Below the pieces are notes generated by a model, which saw only the letters and a program-made list of their open reading frames with translations, did no database searches and was not told the origin of the DNA. A program made the translations under genes and the position numbers. A DNA stretch of 64,000 bases from Henriciella sp045287255 (GTDB taxonomy: Bacteria; Pseudomonadota; Alphaproteobacteria; Caulobacterales; Hyphomonadaceae): assembly GCF_045287255.1 (NCBI RefSeq), contig NZ_CP137142.1, positions 1,178,001-1,242,000 of the forward strand, given 5' to 3'. Position 1 is the stretch's first letter. Every line of letters begins with the position of its first letter. This document shows positions 33,450 through 42,483 of this stretch, piece after piece.

Positions 33450-33486
33450 TATCGGGGCGTAACGAAATGAACCACGCGCCCCGATA
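33450..33486. promoter_or_regulatory. inverted repeat in the leader of the response regulator gene
   Basis: Arms tatcggggcg and cgccccgata are perfect 10-base complements around a 17-base loop. Outer bases tgcca and tggca can extend the pairing past a 4-base bulge. The repeat lies 27 bases before the response-regulator ATG and 50 bases after the receptor stop. It could be a terminator without a U tract, an RNA leader structure or an operator. Confidence 0.45.
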
Positions 33487-33512
33487 AGCGTGGCAGATAA
33501 GGTGATGAGAGT

Positions 33513-34985
33513 ATGGCGAAGACAGTTCTGGTCGTTGATGATGATCCTACACAGCGCCGCCTTTTGACGGCTGCGGTTGAAAAGGCTGGATTTGCTTGTC
33601 GAACAGCACCGGACGGGGAAACTGGTGTTGCCACGGCGACCGATAGCGCCGCTGGTGTTGATGTTGTCCTGCTTGATCTGACCATGCCGGGGCTTTCGGG
33701 CATGGAAGCGCTTGAAATGCTATCGGAGCGTCGCCCGGACCTGCCTGTGGTTATGCTAACCGCGACCAGCGGGATCGATACAATCGTTTCTGCTATGCGC
33801 GCTGGCGCCGTTGATTTCATCGTAAAGCCCGCCAATCCAGAACGCGTCATCGTTTCGATCCGGAATGCCCTGAAACTGTCTTCGCTGAGTGGTGAGGTGA
33901 AACGCCTGACCCGGAAAGCCGAAGGCGGTATGGGCTTTGAGGATATGATTGCCAGTGCGCCGTCTATGCTTCAGGTCTTGCGGCTTGGCCAGCGTGCGGC
34001 AGCGTCCGATATTCCGGTCTTGATTTTGGGGGAAAGCGGTGTCGGTAAAGAAGTGATCGCGCGCTGTATTCAGGGCGCGTCTGATCGTGCGGGTAAGCCG
34101 TTTATCTCTGTGAACTGCGGCGCGATCCCGGAAAATCTGGTCGAGAGCATCCTGTTCGGCCATGAGAAGGGCGCATTTACGGGTGCGGTCTCTCGCTCAC
34201 CGGGTAAATTCGTTGAGGCTGATGGTGGTACGCTCTTCCTTGATGAAGTGGGTGAACTGCCGCTCGACATGCAGGTCAAATTGCTGCGTGCGCTTCAGGA
34301 AGGCGAAGTCGATCCGGTTGGCGCTCGCCGCCCGGTTAAGGTTGATGTGCGGATTATTTCGGCGACAAACCGTGATCTGGCGACCCGTGTGAAGGAAGGG
34401 GCTTTCCGTGAGGATCTTTACTACCGCCTGAACGTGTTCCCGGTGGAGATGCCGGCTTTGCGTGAGCGGATCGAGGATGTTCCGGCCTTGGTCGATCACT
34501 TTATTGGCCGCTTCAATGCGAGCGAGGGGACCAATATCCAAGGCGCCAGCGAAGAAACGCTGAAAATGCTTTGCGCCTTTGATTGGCCGGGCAACGTACG
34601 CCAGTTGGAGAACTCAGTCTTCCGCGCCGTTGTCCTATGCGAGGGCGAGCACCTGCAACCGTTCGATTTCCCGCAGATCAGCGGTGTGATGCCTGAGATT
34701 GCAAACCTGCCGGATGTGCCCGCGCGCCCGGCGCCTGCGAATGATATTGAGCCAGTTTCATCGGCAGTCGCCGTGTCAGGGGCAGAAAGCCCGGTTCCCG
34801 TCATGGAAGATGGTGAAATCCGCGCTCTGTCTGATGTTGAGCGTGACCTGATCGCTTATGCGATTGAGCACTATGCCGGGCATATGAGCGAGGTGAGCCG
34901 CCGCCTTGGGATTGGCCGCTCAACGCTGTACCGCAAGGTGCGCGAGTATGGTCTCGAAGAAGAGACCAAGCGCGAGGCAAGCTAA
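33513..34985 (+). CDS. sigma-54-dependent response regulator (NtrC class, TacA-like)
   Basis: A 490-residue activator. It has a receiver domain with the DDD acidic pocket (9-11), phospho-acceptor Asp55 and conserved Lys in VKPANPE; an AAA+ ATPase with GESGVGKE (about 173-180), the sigma-54 contact loop GAFTGA (220-225) and Walker B GGTLFLDEVGELP; then a Pro/Ala-rich linker and a Fis-type helix-turn-helix (GHMSEVSRRLGIGRSTLYRKV). Receiver type, length and lack of a kinase neighbour resemble Caulobacter TacA, which responds to a phosphorelay and controls stalk genes. That identity is a suggestion only. Confidence 0.93.
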   Translation: MAKTVLVVDDDPTQRRLLTAAVEKAGFACRTAPDGETGVATATDSAAGVDVVLLDLTMPGLSGMEALEMLSERRPDLPVVMLTATSGIDTIVSAMRAGAVDFIVKPANPERVIVSIRNALKLSSLSGEVKRLTRKAEGGMGFEDMIASAPSMLQVLRLGQRAAASDIPVLILGESGVGKEVIARCIQGASDRAGKPFISVNCGAIPENLVESILFGHEKGAFTGAVSRSPGKFVEADGGTLFLDEVGELPLDMQVKLLRALQEGEVDPVGARRPVKVDVRIISATNRDLATRVKEGAFREDLYYRLNVFPVEMPALRERIEDVPALVDHFIGRFNASEGTNIQGASEETLKMLCAFDWPGNVRQLENSVFRAVVLCEGEHLQPFDFPQISGVMPEIANLPDVPARPAPANDIEPVSSAVAVSGAESPVPVMEDGEIRALSDVERDLIAYAIEHYAGHMSEVSRRLGIGRSTLYRKVREYGLEEETKREAS

Positions 34986-36151
34986 AGGCCGAGGCTGGCC
35001 AGCACAGTTTCTGTATCCGCACCAAGTTTGGGGGGATCAAGGTCTATGCTGGCTGGGGTCGCACTGAAGTGTACAGGGTGCTTTAGGGTGCGGTAGGTGC
35101 CTGCATCCGGATGTTGGCGTTCTTGAAAGAAGCCAACCGCGTTGAGATGCTCGTCAGTCAGCACATCCTTCATCTCATTGAACTTCATGGTCGGAATATT
35201 GGCGTCATCAAGCAGGGTGAGCCACTCATCTGTTGTCTTGGTCAGGGCGACCTCGCCGATAATCGCATAGAGGTCAGTAATGTTCTCGGTGCGCGCCTGA
35301 TAGGTTGAGAAGCGCGGGTCTTCGAAGACGCCATCGCGGCCGCCCATTTCGAAGAAAGTCTCCCATTGCTGGTCGCTATAAGGGACAAGGCCGATATAGC
35401 CGTCCTTGGTCTTGTACGGCTTGCGATTGGCATTGATGGACCGTGTATAGGCAAGCTTGCCATTGCCGGGCATAAAGGTCTCTCCATACAGGTTTTCGAC
35501 CATGTTGAAGAAGGTGAAGCTTTCAAGCATGGGGACCTGCACAAACTGGCCTTCGCCGGTCTTCTCGCGATGGTAGAGCGCCGCGAGTGTTGCATAGGTG
35601 GCAAACAGGCCGACCGTCTTGTCAGCAACCAGACTTGGCGCATAGGCCGGTTCTGAGCCATCGCGCATGGAGGATAGGCTGGCAAAGCCGGACGCGCCTT
35701 GAATCAAGTCATCATAGGCTTGGCGATGCTCATAGGGGCCACCCATGCCAAAGCCCGCACAATGGACATAGACAATGCCCGGATTGATCGCTTTAACGCT
35801 GTCATAATCAAGGCCAAGTCGCCGCATCCCGGCAAGGCGGACATTGTGGAAGAAGACATCGGCCTCTTTCAGCATCGCGATAAGCGCGGCTTTGCCGTCT
35901 TCTGTCTTGGCATCAAGCTGAACGGACTTTTTGTTACGATTGAGCGCGGTATAGATTGGCCCGAGATCGCCAGTTGGCGATTTACCCGCATAGCGCATCA
36001 TGTCGCCGGCTTTACCCGGCTGCGCGCTTTCAATTTTGACAACATCTGCGCCCAGATCACCAAAGATCAGAGTCGCAAACGGGCCGAGGACGACAGAAGA
36101 CATGTCGATGATTTTAACGCCCTGAAGCGGTCCGGTGCGGGTCTCTGTCAT
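34982..36151 (-). CDS. CaiB/BaiF-family CoA transferase
   Basis: A class III CoA transferase of 389 residues. It has GVKIIDMSSVVLGPFATLIFGDLGADVVKIE at the N terminus in outline, LNRNKKSVQLD, the catalytic-aspartate region YDDLIQGASG, and the GQFVQVPMLES turn. It moves CoA between carboxylic acids; the actual acid is not predictable. The start at 36151 follows a ggagg site by 8 bases; the frame continues upstream without similarity. It converges with the response-regulator gene (4-base overlap) and is divergent from the CPBP gene. Confidence 0.93.
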   Translation of the reverse strand: MTETRTGPLQGVKIIDMSSVVLGPFATLIFGDLGADVVKIESAQPGKAGDMMRYAGKSPTGDLGPIYTALNRNKKSVQLDAKTEDGKAALIAMLKEADVFFHNVRLAGMRRLGLDYDSVKAINPGIVYVHCAGFGMGGPYEHRQAYDDLIQGASGFASLSSMRDGSEPAYAPSLVADKTVGLFATYATLAALYHREKTGEGQFVQVPMLESFTFFNMVENLYGETFMPGNGKLAYTRSINANRKPYKTKDGYIGLVPYSDQQWETFFEMGGRDGVFEDPRFSTYQARTENITDLYAIIGEVALTKTTDEWLTLLDDANIPTMKFNEMKDVLTDEHLNAVGFFQERQHPDAGTYRTLKHPVHFSATPASIDLDPPKLGADTETVLASLGL

Positions 36152-36275
36152 GCCTGATGCCTCCATTTTGTATTTGTTCTGACCAGATAGAGTGACGCAT
36201 AGCCGTTTGGCTAGATTTTCGTTGGGGCAGGTTTTGGGGCTTTTCCAAAAACACAGGCTGCGATAGGGGCAGGCC

Positions 36276-36998
36276 ATGCAAACTACGAAATATGCGATTC
36301 CGATTGCCCTGATCCGTGAACCTTGGACGGTGGCCTTCTTCGTAATTTGCGCGCCGCTGCTTTTCCCATTCGTTTTGACAGAGCTAGCGACAGTGCTTCT
36401 GCCTCCTGATGCGCGGTCTGGTATTGGCGTTCTGTGGATTGTGATTTGCCTGGCTATGGCTTGTCAGTTCGCAGCAGTTTCAATCTGGAGTGAGCGGATT
36501 GGGGCAGGGGCATTCGGTGGGCGTTTAAAGGGCCAGATAGACCTGTTCGTGGCAGCGCTTTTCCTTGGACCACTTTTCCTGATTGGCCCAACTGTCATGA
36601 TGAGCCTGCTGAGTGGTGGGCAAGATGGGTGGCAATATGCTGATGGCGTCCCACCCGATGTTTATGGCCTACTGAACTGGACCCCGGTTTTTATCTTTAT
36701 GGCCGTTGTCATGGCCCCCGTCGTTGAGGAAGTCACATTTCGCGGAATTGGTCTCGGCGCGTTGATCGTGCGCGGTGTGCACCCACTTGTCGCTGTAGGG
36801 ATTATCAGCGCCATTTTTGCGCTTATGCATCAGCAGTACAGTCTGGAAGCGATGTTTGCGGTCTTCCTGACCGGGCTGGGCTTGGGGTGGCTGCGCTTGG
36901 CGAGTGGGTCGGTTGGCGTCACCATCGTTGCGCACATGGCGGCCAATGGGAATATCCTCCTCTTGCAGTATGCTTTTACGCAAGCTCCCGCCACGTGA
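36276..36998 (+). CDS. CPBP-family intramembrane metalloprotease
   Basis: A 240-residue membrane protein with about seven helices and the family's catalytic motifs: EEVTFR (Glu151, Glu152, Arg156), a following FALMHQQ histidine and a late HMAANGN histidine-asparagine pair. Such proteins are Rce1/Abi-like proteases or immunity factors in the inner membrane; the substrate is unknown. It starts about 120 bases from the divergent CoA-transferase gene and leads a short run into the thioesterase and hydrolase genes. Confidence 0.88.
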   Translation: MQTTKYAIPIALIREPWTVAFFVICAPLLFPFVLTELATVLLPPDARSGIGVLWIVICLAMACQFAAVSIWSERIGAGAFGGRLKGQIDLFVAALFLGPLFLIGPTVMMSLLSGGQDGWQYADGVPPDVYGLLNWTPVFIFMAVVMAPVVEEVTFRGIGLGALIVRGVHPLVAVGIISAIFALMHQQYSLEAMFAVFLTGLGLGWLRLASGSVGVTIVAHMAANGNILLLQYAFTQAPAT

Positions 36999-37037
36999 GG
37001 GCTTGCCCGCTGCCGGGATGCGGCGCACATCCACTCA

Positions 37038-37472
37038 ATGAGTGATGATCTGACCCTCGAACAGACCTATGATATTCCTGAAGGTTATCAGCCTTTGCCG
37101 TGGCACCGAGGCTTCGGGCGGCAGGTCGGCCCCCTGTTTGAAAAACGCGATACCGACGGTTTGATCCGAGGCTTTCGCGTGGGCGAGCACCATACCAATG
37201 GCATGATGAATGCGCATGGCGGTATGCTGATGACGTTTGCAGATATGGCCTGGGGCGCCGCTGTTGAGAAAGACGAGGACACCTGGTGGGTCACGATCCG
37301 TCTGGTTTGTGACTTTCTGTCCGGAGCCCCGCGTGGCTCATGGGTCGAGGGCCGCGCCAAAGTGCTGTCCGTCGTCGATGGTGTGCATACCGTCGAAGGG
37401 CGCATCTGGACAGGGGATAAGACCCTGATGACGGGAATGGGAATTTTCAAAGTGATTGAGAAGCGGGTGTAG
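37038..37472 (+). CDS. PaaI-family hotdog thioesterase
   Basis: A 144-residue single-hotdog protein with the PaaI-type motif NGMMNAHGGMLMTFADMA, whose helix carries the catalytic acidic residue, and beta strands TIRLVCDFL and VEGRAKVL. It hydrolyses acyl-CoA thioesters, in line with the acyl-CoA genes around it. It ends 2 bases before the next gene, so the two are probably co-translated. Confidence 0.88.
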   Translation: MSDDLTLEQTYDIPEGYQPLPWHRGFGRQVGPLFEKRDTDGLIRGFRVGEHHTNGMMNAHGGMLMTFADMAWGAAVEKDEDTWWVTIRLVCDFLSGAPRGSWVEGRAKVLSVVDGVHTVEGRIWTGDKTLMTGMGIFKVIEKRV

Positions 37473-37474
37473 CC

Positions 37475-38431
37475 ATGGCGGACGATATACAAGAACTCTC
37501 GCCGGAGCAGGCAAATCTTCTGGCCGTCTATGGCGGGGCCAAGCCAACCGCACCAGACTGGTTCACAGCGGTTGTCGAAACGCCTTTCGAAGAGCGCTTT
37601 ATCGAAGTTGAGGGTGCTCGCGTGCGCTATCAGCGCTGGGGCAGTTCTGGCAAACCTGGCCTTCTATTGGCACATGGCAATGGCGCTCACGCGCACTGGT
37701 ACGATTTTATCGCGCCATACTTTGCCGAGGACTATTGCGTGGTCGCCATGACCTTTGCGGGGATGGGCGATAGCGATTGGCGGGAGCGTTATTCAGTCGA
37801 GACCTTTACCAAGGAGCAGTTGGCTGTCTGCGAAGATGCGGGCCTGTTCGCACATGAGCAAAAACCCACAATCGTTGCGCACTCCTTTGGCGGCTTTATC
37901 ACGATGCATACCGGGTCAAAGCATTCTGATAAGTTTGCCGGTATCATGATCGTCGACAGTCCAGTTCGCCCGCCAGATGACGAATGGGAAGGGCCGCCAA
38001 CGCGGCCGCGTGGCAACCGTATCTATGATGATCTGACCAGCGCTCTAGCGCGGTTTCGACTAGCCCCGCCGCAGCCTTGTGAAAACCACTACATTGTCGA
38101 TTACATTGCCCGGCACAGCCTGAAACATGTGGAGAAAGAAGAGGGTGGAGAAGGCTGGACCTGGAAGTTTGATCCTTTCATCTGGCGTCGCTTTGATGCG
38201 ATGGATAAGCCCTCAGAGATGCTGATGGGAATTACGTGTCCGCTGACCGTGATGCGCGGCGAGGATTCGATCCTGATGGGAGAAAAGATCTGGTCGTATA
38301 TGCGCTCTCTGCGCGGCGATATGGCAATGGTCTCCATTCCGGGCGCGCAGCATCACGTCATGCTGGATCAACCATTGGCTTTCGTTACCGCCGTCAGAGC
38401 GCAGCTTGCCGCATGGAGCGTGAGCGCTTAA
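37475..38431 (+). CDS. alpha/beta hydrolase
   Basis: A 318-residue alpha/beta-fold hydrolase. It has the oxyanion HGNGAHAHWY turn (about 67-76), the nucleophile elbow VAHSFGGF with the serine at about 132, an insertion rich in Pro and Glu (PPDDEWEGPPTRPRG), an acid in MRGEDSILMG, and the catalytic histidine in GAQHHVMLDQP. It is cytosolic. The substrate is unknown; an ester or lactone is likely. It follows the thioesterase by 2 bases. Confidence 0.9.
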   Translation: MADDIQELSPEQANLLAVYGGAKPTAPDWFTAVVETPFEERFIEVEGARVRYQRWGSSGKPGLLLAHGNGAHAHWYDFIAPYFAEDYCVVAMTFAGMGDSDWRERYSVETFTKEQLAVCEDAGLFAHEQKPTIVAHSFGGFITMHTGSKHSDKFAGIMIVDSPVRPPDDEWEGPPTRPRGNRIYDDLTSALARFRLAPPQPCENHYIVDYIARHSLKHVEKEEGGEGWTWKFDPFIWRRFDAMDKPSEMLMGITCPLTVMRGEDSILMGEKIWSYMRSLRGDMAMVSIPGAQHHVMLDQPLAFVTAVRAQLAAWSVSA

Positions 38432-38440
38432 GCGCGCTGC

Positions 38441-39262
38441 ATGGAAGCGTTTCTCTCTGAGTATGGGGTTTTGATACTGGCACTGGCAGGGTGTGGCCTG
38501 TTCAGTGGTCTGGTGGCGGGCCTTTTCGGCATTGGCGGCGGCGCGGTGATCGTCCCAGTGCTGATCATCCTGTTCGAATCCCTCGGTTTTTCAGACACAG
38601 CCAGCCATGTTGCCATCGGTACATCACTCGCCACGATCATTTTGACTTCGGCGCGTTCCGTGATGGCGCATCATAAGCGCGGCGCGGTTGACTGGCAGAT
38701 TGTGAAGACATGGATGCCATGGATCATGCTGGGCGCAATCGCTGGCCAACTGGTTGCCGGGATGCTGTCTGCGGCGGCTTTGAAAGGCTTCTTCGGCGCG
38801 ATGGCTCTATTGCTCGCGGCGCAGCTTTTCTTCGGACGGCCGAGCTGGCGACTGGCTGAGGATCTGCCGGGCGGGGCCAAGCGCGCCGGGTTAGGCGGCG
38901 GCATCGGCGCGTTATCGGCGATCATGGGAATTGGCGGTGGGACTTTTGGGGTCAGCCTGATGACGATATGTGGTCGCGCCATCCATCAGGCGGTGGCAAC
39001 GGCGGCAGGGTTCGGGATCGCCATTGGTTTGCCGAGTGCGGTGACAGCAATCATTGTTGGCTGGGGGCGGGAGGGCCTGCCGCCATTTTCCGTCGGGCAT
39101 GTCAATCTTGCCGCGTTTGCACTGATCTCAATTTTTACAGTTACTATGGCTCCGGTCGGTGCCCGGCTCGCGCACAGCCTTGATGCGCAGCTTTTGAAAA
39201 AACTGTTTGCGATCTTGCTGGCAATCGTCGCAGTGCGAATGCTGTGGAGTGTTATTGCCTAA
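38441..39262 (+). CDS. TSUP-family transporter (second copy)
   Basis: A 273-residue membrane protein with about eight helices and the two half-repeat loops LVAGLFGIGGGAVIVPVL and SAIMGIGGGTFGVSL. It is a different branch from the copy next to moeA, to judge by loops and length. It is likely an anion or organosulfur transporter. It lies 10 bases after the hydrolase and overlaps the convergent aspartic-protease gene by 11 bases. Confidence 0.9.
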   Translation: MEAFLSEYGVLILALAGCGLFSGLVAGLFGIGGGAVIVPVLIILFESLGFSDTASHVAIGTSLATIILTSARSVMAHHKRGAVDWQIVKTWMPWIMLGAIAGQLVAGMLSAAALKGFFGAMALLLAAQLFFGRPSWRLAEDLPGGAKRAGLGGGIGALSAIMGIGGGTFGVSLMTICGRAIHQAVATAAGFGIAIGLPSAVTAIIVGWGREGLPPFSVGHVNLAAFALISIFTVTMAPVGARLAHSLDAQLLKKLFAILLAIVAVRMLWSVIA

Positions 39263-39806
39263 GGATCAGGCGCTCCCCGCGGAATTCATAGGCATAGAGC
39301 TGCGACAGGAAGCTCATCCCCAGAAGCGACTGCTCCAGATCGGTTCTAAGAACCATCGCTTCGACATTGCGGACGTGAACCTGGTTGACCTTTAGGCTAT
39401 CGAGCACAACGCTCGCGCCCATTGTCTCACCGCCCGCTGTGCTAATCCGCCAGCGATAATCCAGTGTATCTGGCTTCAATCCGAGCCGCCGCGCATCTTC
39501 ATAGGTCAGAGCGACGACACTCGCTCCAGTATCGACCATGAAGTTTACCGTCGCTTTCTTGTTCACCAGAACGTTCGCCCAGTAATGGCCGTCATTCTTG
39601 AGGTTGAGCACAGCGCTACGACGGGTCGCATTCGGAAGCGGAGCACCATCTGGAGCCGTCGTGTTAGTCACAGTCATTGTAGCGGCATTGGTCTTGGGTG
39701 TATTCGTCGAAGCAGACTCATCAAACTTTGGGGCCAGAAATACGGCCACCACACCGGCGATCGCGCCAGCGACAATCATACCACCAATAAAGTTACTTGC
39801 ACTCAT
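39252..39806 (-). CDS. membrane-anchored retropepsin-like aspartic protease (clan AA)
   Basis: A 184-residue protein with one N-terminal helix (about 6-25), a Thr/Ala-rich stalk, and a single retropepsin domain whose catalytic motif is VDTGAS (Asp92). A later SLLGMSFLS strand matches the second signature. It should work as a dimer in the periplasm, as in the TIGR02281 family common in alphaproteobacteria. It overlaps the DUF1289 gene by 4 bases. Confidence 0.88.
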   Translation of the reverse strand: MSASNFIGGMIVAGAIAGVVAVFLAPKFDESASTNTPKTNAATMTVTNTTAPDGAPLPNATRRSAVLNLKNDGHYWANVLVNKKATVNFMVDTGASVVALTYEDARRLGLKPDTLDYRWRISTAGGETMGASVVLDSLKVNQVHVRNVEAMVLRTDLEQSLLGMSFLSQLYAYEFRGERLILRQ

Positions 39807-40009
39807 TTCACAGGTCCCAGTTTCCCCAATGCGCGCAAGTGGTCCATTCGCTCCGGCAGTTTAGCCATGACAGCCTCGCGACCTTCCGGCCCAAGCTGTA
39901 CCCAGCCACCAATCTCTTTGAGTGTTCGGCCACAGCCAAGGCACTGCCCGGTTTCGCCATCGACGGCGCAAACCTTGATACAGGGTGACTTGATAGCCTC
40001 AATACTCAC
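39803..40009 (-). CDS. DUF1289 family cysteine-rich small protein
   Basis: A 68-residue protein with the DUF1289 pattern: SPCIKVCAVD, CLGCGRTLKEIGGW and a helical REAVMAKLPERM tail. Four cysteines suggest a metal or iron-sulfur site. I start at GTG 40009, which has a ggagg site 7 bases upstream; the longer frame has no similarity. It is translated into the aspartic protease and is divergent from cobT. Confidence 0.85.
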   Translation of the reverse strand: MSIEAIKSPCIKVCAVDGETGQCLGCGRTLKEIGGWVQLGPEGREAVMAKLPERMDHLRALGKLGPVK

Positions 40010-40107
40010 GCGATTACCTCCAACGCAGAATGCGAATGTTTCACGAAAATCCGAATATTGGATTGACTTAGACTGTAAAATAGTGACGCAAAGGCCAAAT
40101 ATTGACA

Positions 40108-41121
40108 ATGAGGTCTGCTGTGACTGACGCTGCTGCCGATGCGAGCCCTTTTACCGATGTACGCGCCCTGATTGCGCAGCCTGCTGGTCCAAACGATGAG
40201 TTTGGTCAGAAAGTGTTTGATGCCCTTTTGGGTATGGGGCGTGAAGGCGATTTTGGTAAGCTGGGTGAGGGCGCGGCCTGGCTGTCATCTTGGCAAAAGC
40301 GCTATCCACCGCGCATTGAGAACCCAACTCTAGCGATCTTCGCAGGCTCTCACGGCATGACCGCAGGCGGGGTGAGCCTGTCATCAATTGAGAGCACAAA
40401 GCAACGGGTTGATGCCTTGCGAAGTGGGACAGCGCCTTTATCCGCAATTGCTGCGCAGGTCGGCGCGAATATCCGTGTGTTTGAACTCGCCATTGAGAAG
40501 CCGACCCCGAATATTGCTGAAACCGCCGCGATGAGTGAGCGCGAGTGTGCAGCCACGATCGCTTATGGTTTTGAGGCGCTTGAGGGCAAGCCGGATGTGA
40601 TCGCCTTGGGCGTTGTTGGTGCGGGGATTGGAACCGCAGCGGCTGCCGTGGCTTGCGCGCTTTATGGGGGATCACCTGATTATTGGGTGCGGCCGGGGCC
40701 ACAGGTCCCAAGAGACATGGGACAGGCGCGTGTTGATTTGGTCGAAGCCGCCCTGAGAATGCACCGCGGACATCTTGAGGATCCTTTGCAGGCGTTGCGT
40801 TGCCTTGGCGGGCGCGAACTTGCCGCTTGTGTCGGGACAATTATCGCGGCGCGCCAGCAGGGTATACCGGTTCTGATTGATGGGTTTGCTACAACGATTG
40901 CCGCGGGCATCGTCCATGCGATCAATCCGCTGGCAATTGATCATGTGCGTGCGGCGCATGTTACCCGTCGCCCGGCGCATCAAGCGGCTTTGGAACGGCT
41001 CGGTATCTCGCCGCTGGTTGATCTGGAGTTCAATACGGGGGGCGGAATGGGGTCAGCAGCGGCGATTGGCCTTCTGAAAACCGCCTGCGCGCCTTTCCTC
41101 GGGCAGCCTGTTTCCTCATAA
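40108..41121 (+). CDS. cobT: CobT, nicotinate-nucleotide-dimethylbenzimidazole phosphoribosyltransferase
   Basis: CobT activates the lower-ligand base of cobalamin. The 337-residue protein shows FAGSHGMTAGGVSL, the LGVVGAGIGTAAAAV loop, a LGGRELAACVGTI block, DGFATTIAAG, and the catalytic-glutamate strand LVDLEFNTGGGMGSAAA. The start is ATG 40108, but GTG 40120 has a better-placed gagg site and could be the true one. No other cobalamin gene adjoins it, and I see no riboswitch in the 98-base gap upstream. Confidence 0.93.
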   Translation: MRSAVTDAAADASPFTDVRALIAQPAGPNDEFGQKVFDALLGMGREGDFGKLGEGAAWLSSWQKRYPPRIENPTLAIFAGSHGMTAGGVSLSSIESTKQRVDALRSGTAPLSAIAAQVGANIRVFELAIEKPTPNIAETAAMSERECAATIAYGFEALEGKPDVIALGVVGAGIGTAAAAVACALYGGSPDYWVRPGPQVPRDMGQARVDLVEAALRMHRGHLEDPLQALRCLGGRELAACVGTIIAARQQGIPVLIDGFATTIAAGIVHAINPLAIDHVRAAHVTRRPAHQAALERLGISPLVDLEFNTGGGMGSAAAIGLLKTACAPFLGQPVSS

Positions 41122-41176
41122 TTTTCGTCTTGATGTGGTACCCTGTCACATTGTGCAGAGTTCGCGCGACGTGATA

Positions 41177-41200
41177 GTTGACGTTGACGTTCGCGTTAAC
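41177..41200. promoter_or_regulatory. gttgacg repeats before the acyl-CoA dehydrogenase pair
   Basis: In the 138-base gap after cobT, gttgacg occurs directly followed by a second ttgacgtt, and then by cgttaac, a near inverted copy (one mismatch) after ttcg. It lies 60-83 bases before the first acyl-CoA dehydrogenase. The pattern recalls the ttgacgtt half-sites of MerR-type regulators of acyl-CoA catabolism. The match is from memory, and no such regulator is in the window. Confidence 0.4.
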
Positions 41201-41259
41201 TTGCTTTTGAATATCGCGCACGGCAGAAGCATATAAATAGACTCAAGGGATGGCCCATT

Positions 41260-42456
41260 ATGAATCTCGAATTTTCACCAGAAGAAATCGCATTTCGCGA
41301 TGAAGTGCGTAAGTTTATTGATGAGAATTACCCAAAAGACCTTGTGGGGATGGGTTCTCGTGAAGACCTGACCCGCGAGCAGTTTCTCGCCTGGCATAAG
41401 ATTCTGGGTAAGAAGGGCTGGTCCGCTCCGGCATGGCCAAAAGAGTATGGCGGCACAGGCTGGACCTCGACACAGCGCTATATCTGGTCGGAAGAGAATG
41501 CTCGCGTTGATGCGGTCATGCCGCTTCCGTTTGGTGTCTCTATGGTCGCCCCCGTGATCTACACATTCGGTTCTGACGAGCAGAAAGAACGTTTCCTCCC
41601 AAAAATTCTTTCTGGTGAAGAGTGGTGGTGTCAGGGCTATTCAGAGCCAGGCGCTGGTTCTGACTTGGCTTCGGTTAAAACCACGGCGGTGCGCGATGGC
41701 GACCACTATGTCATCAATGGGCAAAAGACCTGGACGACACTGGCCCAGCACGCCGATTGGGGCTTCTTCCTGTGCCGCACTGACCCAGATGCGGCCAAGC
41801 CTCAGGAAGGTATTTCTTTCATCCTCGTTGATATGAAGACACCGGGTATCGAAGTTCGCCCGATCATCACGATTGATGGCAGCCACGAGGTCAACGAAAC
41901 CTGGCTGACCGATGTGCGTGTCCCAGTTGAGAACCTTGTTGGTGTTGAGAACAAGGGTTGGACCTATGCGAAATTCCTGCTGGCGCATGAGCGTTCCGGA
42001 ATTGCTGGCGTCGCGCGATCCAAGCGTGGCATTGCCAAACTGAAGCAGATTGCCTCAACCGAGGTTCTTGATGGTGAGCCGCTCATCTCAGATGACAGTT
42101 TTGCCCGCAAAATCAGCCAGCTTGAAATCGATCTGACAGCCCTTGAGTTTACCGAGCTGCGTACACTGGCTGGCGAAGCGCAAGGCAAAGGACCCGGGCC
42201 GGAAAGCTCGATCCTGAAGGTCAAAGGGACGGAAATCCAGCAGCGCCTGACACAGCTAACGCTTGAAGCGGTTGGTAATTATGGTGCGCCTTACTTCCGT
42301 GGCTTCCCGGAAGATGGCTCGAACGAGTTTCCGATCGGTCCAGATTATGCCCACCATGCGGCGCCGCTTTACTTCAACATGCGGAAGACCTCGATCTATG
42401 GTGGATCAAACGAAATTCAGCGTAACATCATCACGAAAATGATCCTGGGCCTTTAA
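41260..42456 (+). CDS. acyl-CoA dehydrogenase (first of a pair)
   Basis: A 398-residue flavoprotein with the family's GWSAPAWPKEYGGTG entry, FAD contact CQGYSEPGAGSDLASVKT, HYVINGQKTWTT, a ERSGIAGVARSKRG helix and the closing SIYGGSNEIQRNI. Where many family members have a catalytic glutamate (YEG), this has Gly (YGG), as in several paired dehydrogenases. The two adjacent genes probably form a heteromeric enzyme acting on an unusual acyl-CoA, for example a branched or pimeloyl-like one. That substrate is inferred. Confidence 0.92.
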   Translation: MNLEFSPEEIAFRDEVRKFIDENYPKDLVGMGSREDLTREQFLAWHKILGKKGWSAPAWPKEYGGTGWTSTQRYIWSEENARVDAVMPLPFGVSMVAPVIYTFGSDEQKERFLPKILSGEEWWCQGYSEPGAGSDLASVKTTAVRDGDHYVINGQKTWTTLAQHADWGFFLCRTDPDAAKPQEGISFILVDMKTPGIEVRPIITIDGSHEVNETWLTDVRVPVENLVGVENKGWTYAKFLLAHERSGIAGVARSKRGIAKLKQIASTEVLDGEPLISDDSFARKISQLEIDLTALEFTELRTLAGEAQGKGPGPESSILKVKGTEIQQRLTQLTLEAVGNYGAPYFRGFPEDGSNEFPIGPDYAHHAAPLYFNMRKTSIYGGSNEIQRNIITKMILGL

Positions 42457-42483
42457 GGCGCGCAGGGCACAGGAGGAAATCTT

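Noticed and set aside
40010..40107. Cobalamin riboswitch upstream of cobT
   Set aside because: The gap is only 98 bases, shared with a divergent gene, and I see no B12-box-like sequence.
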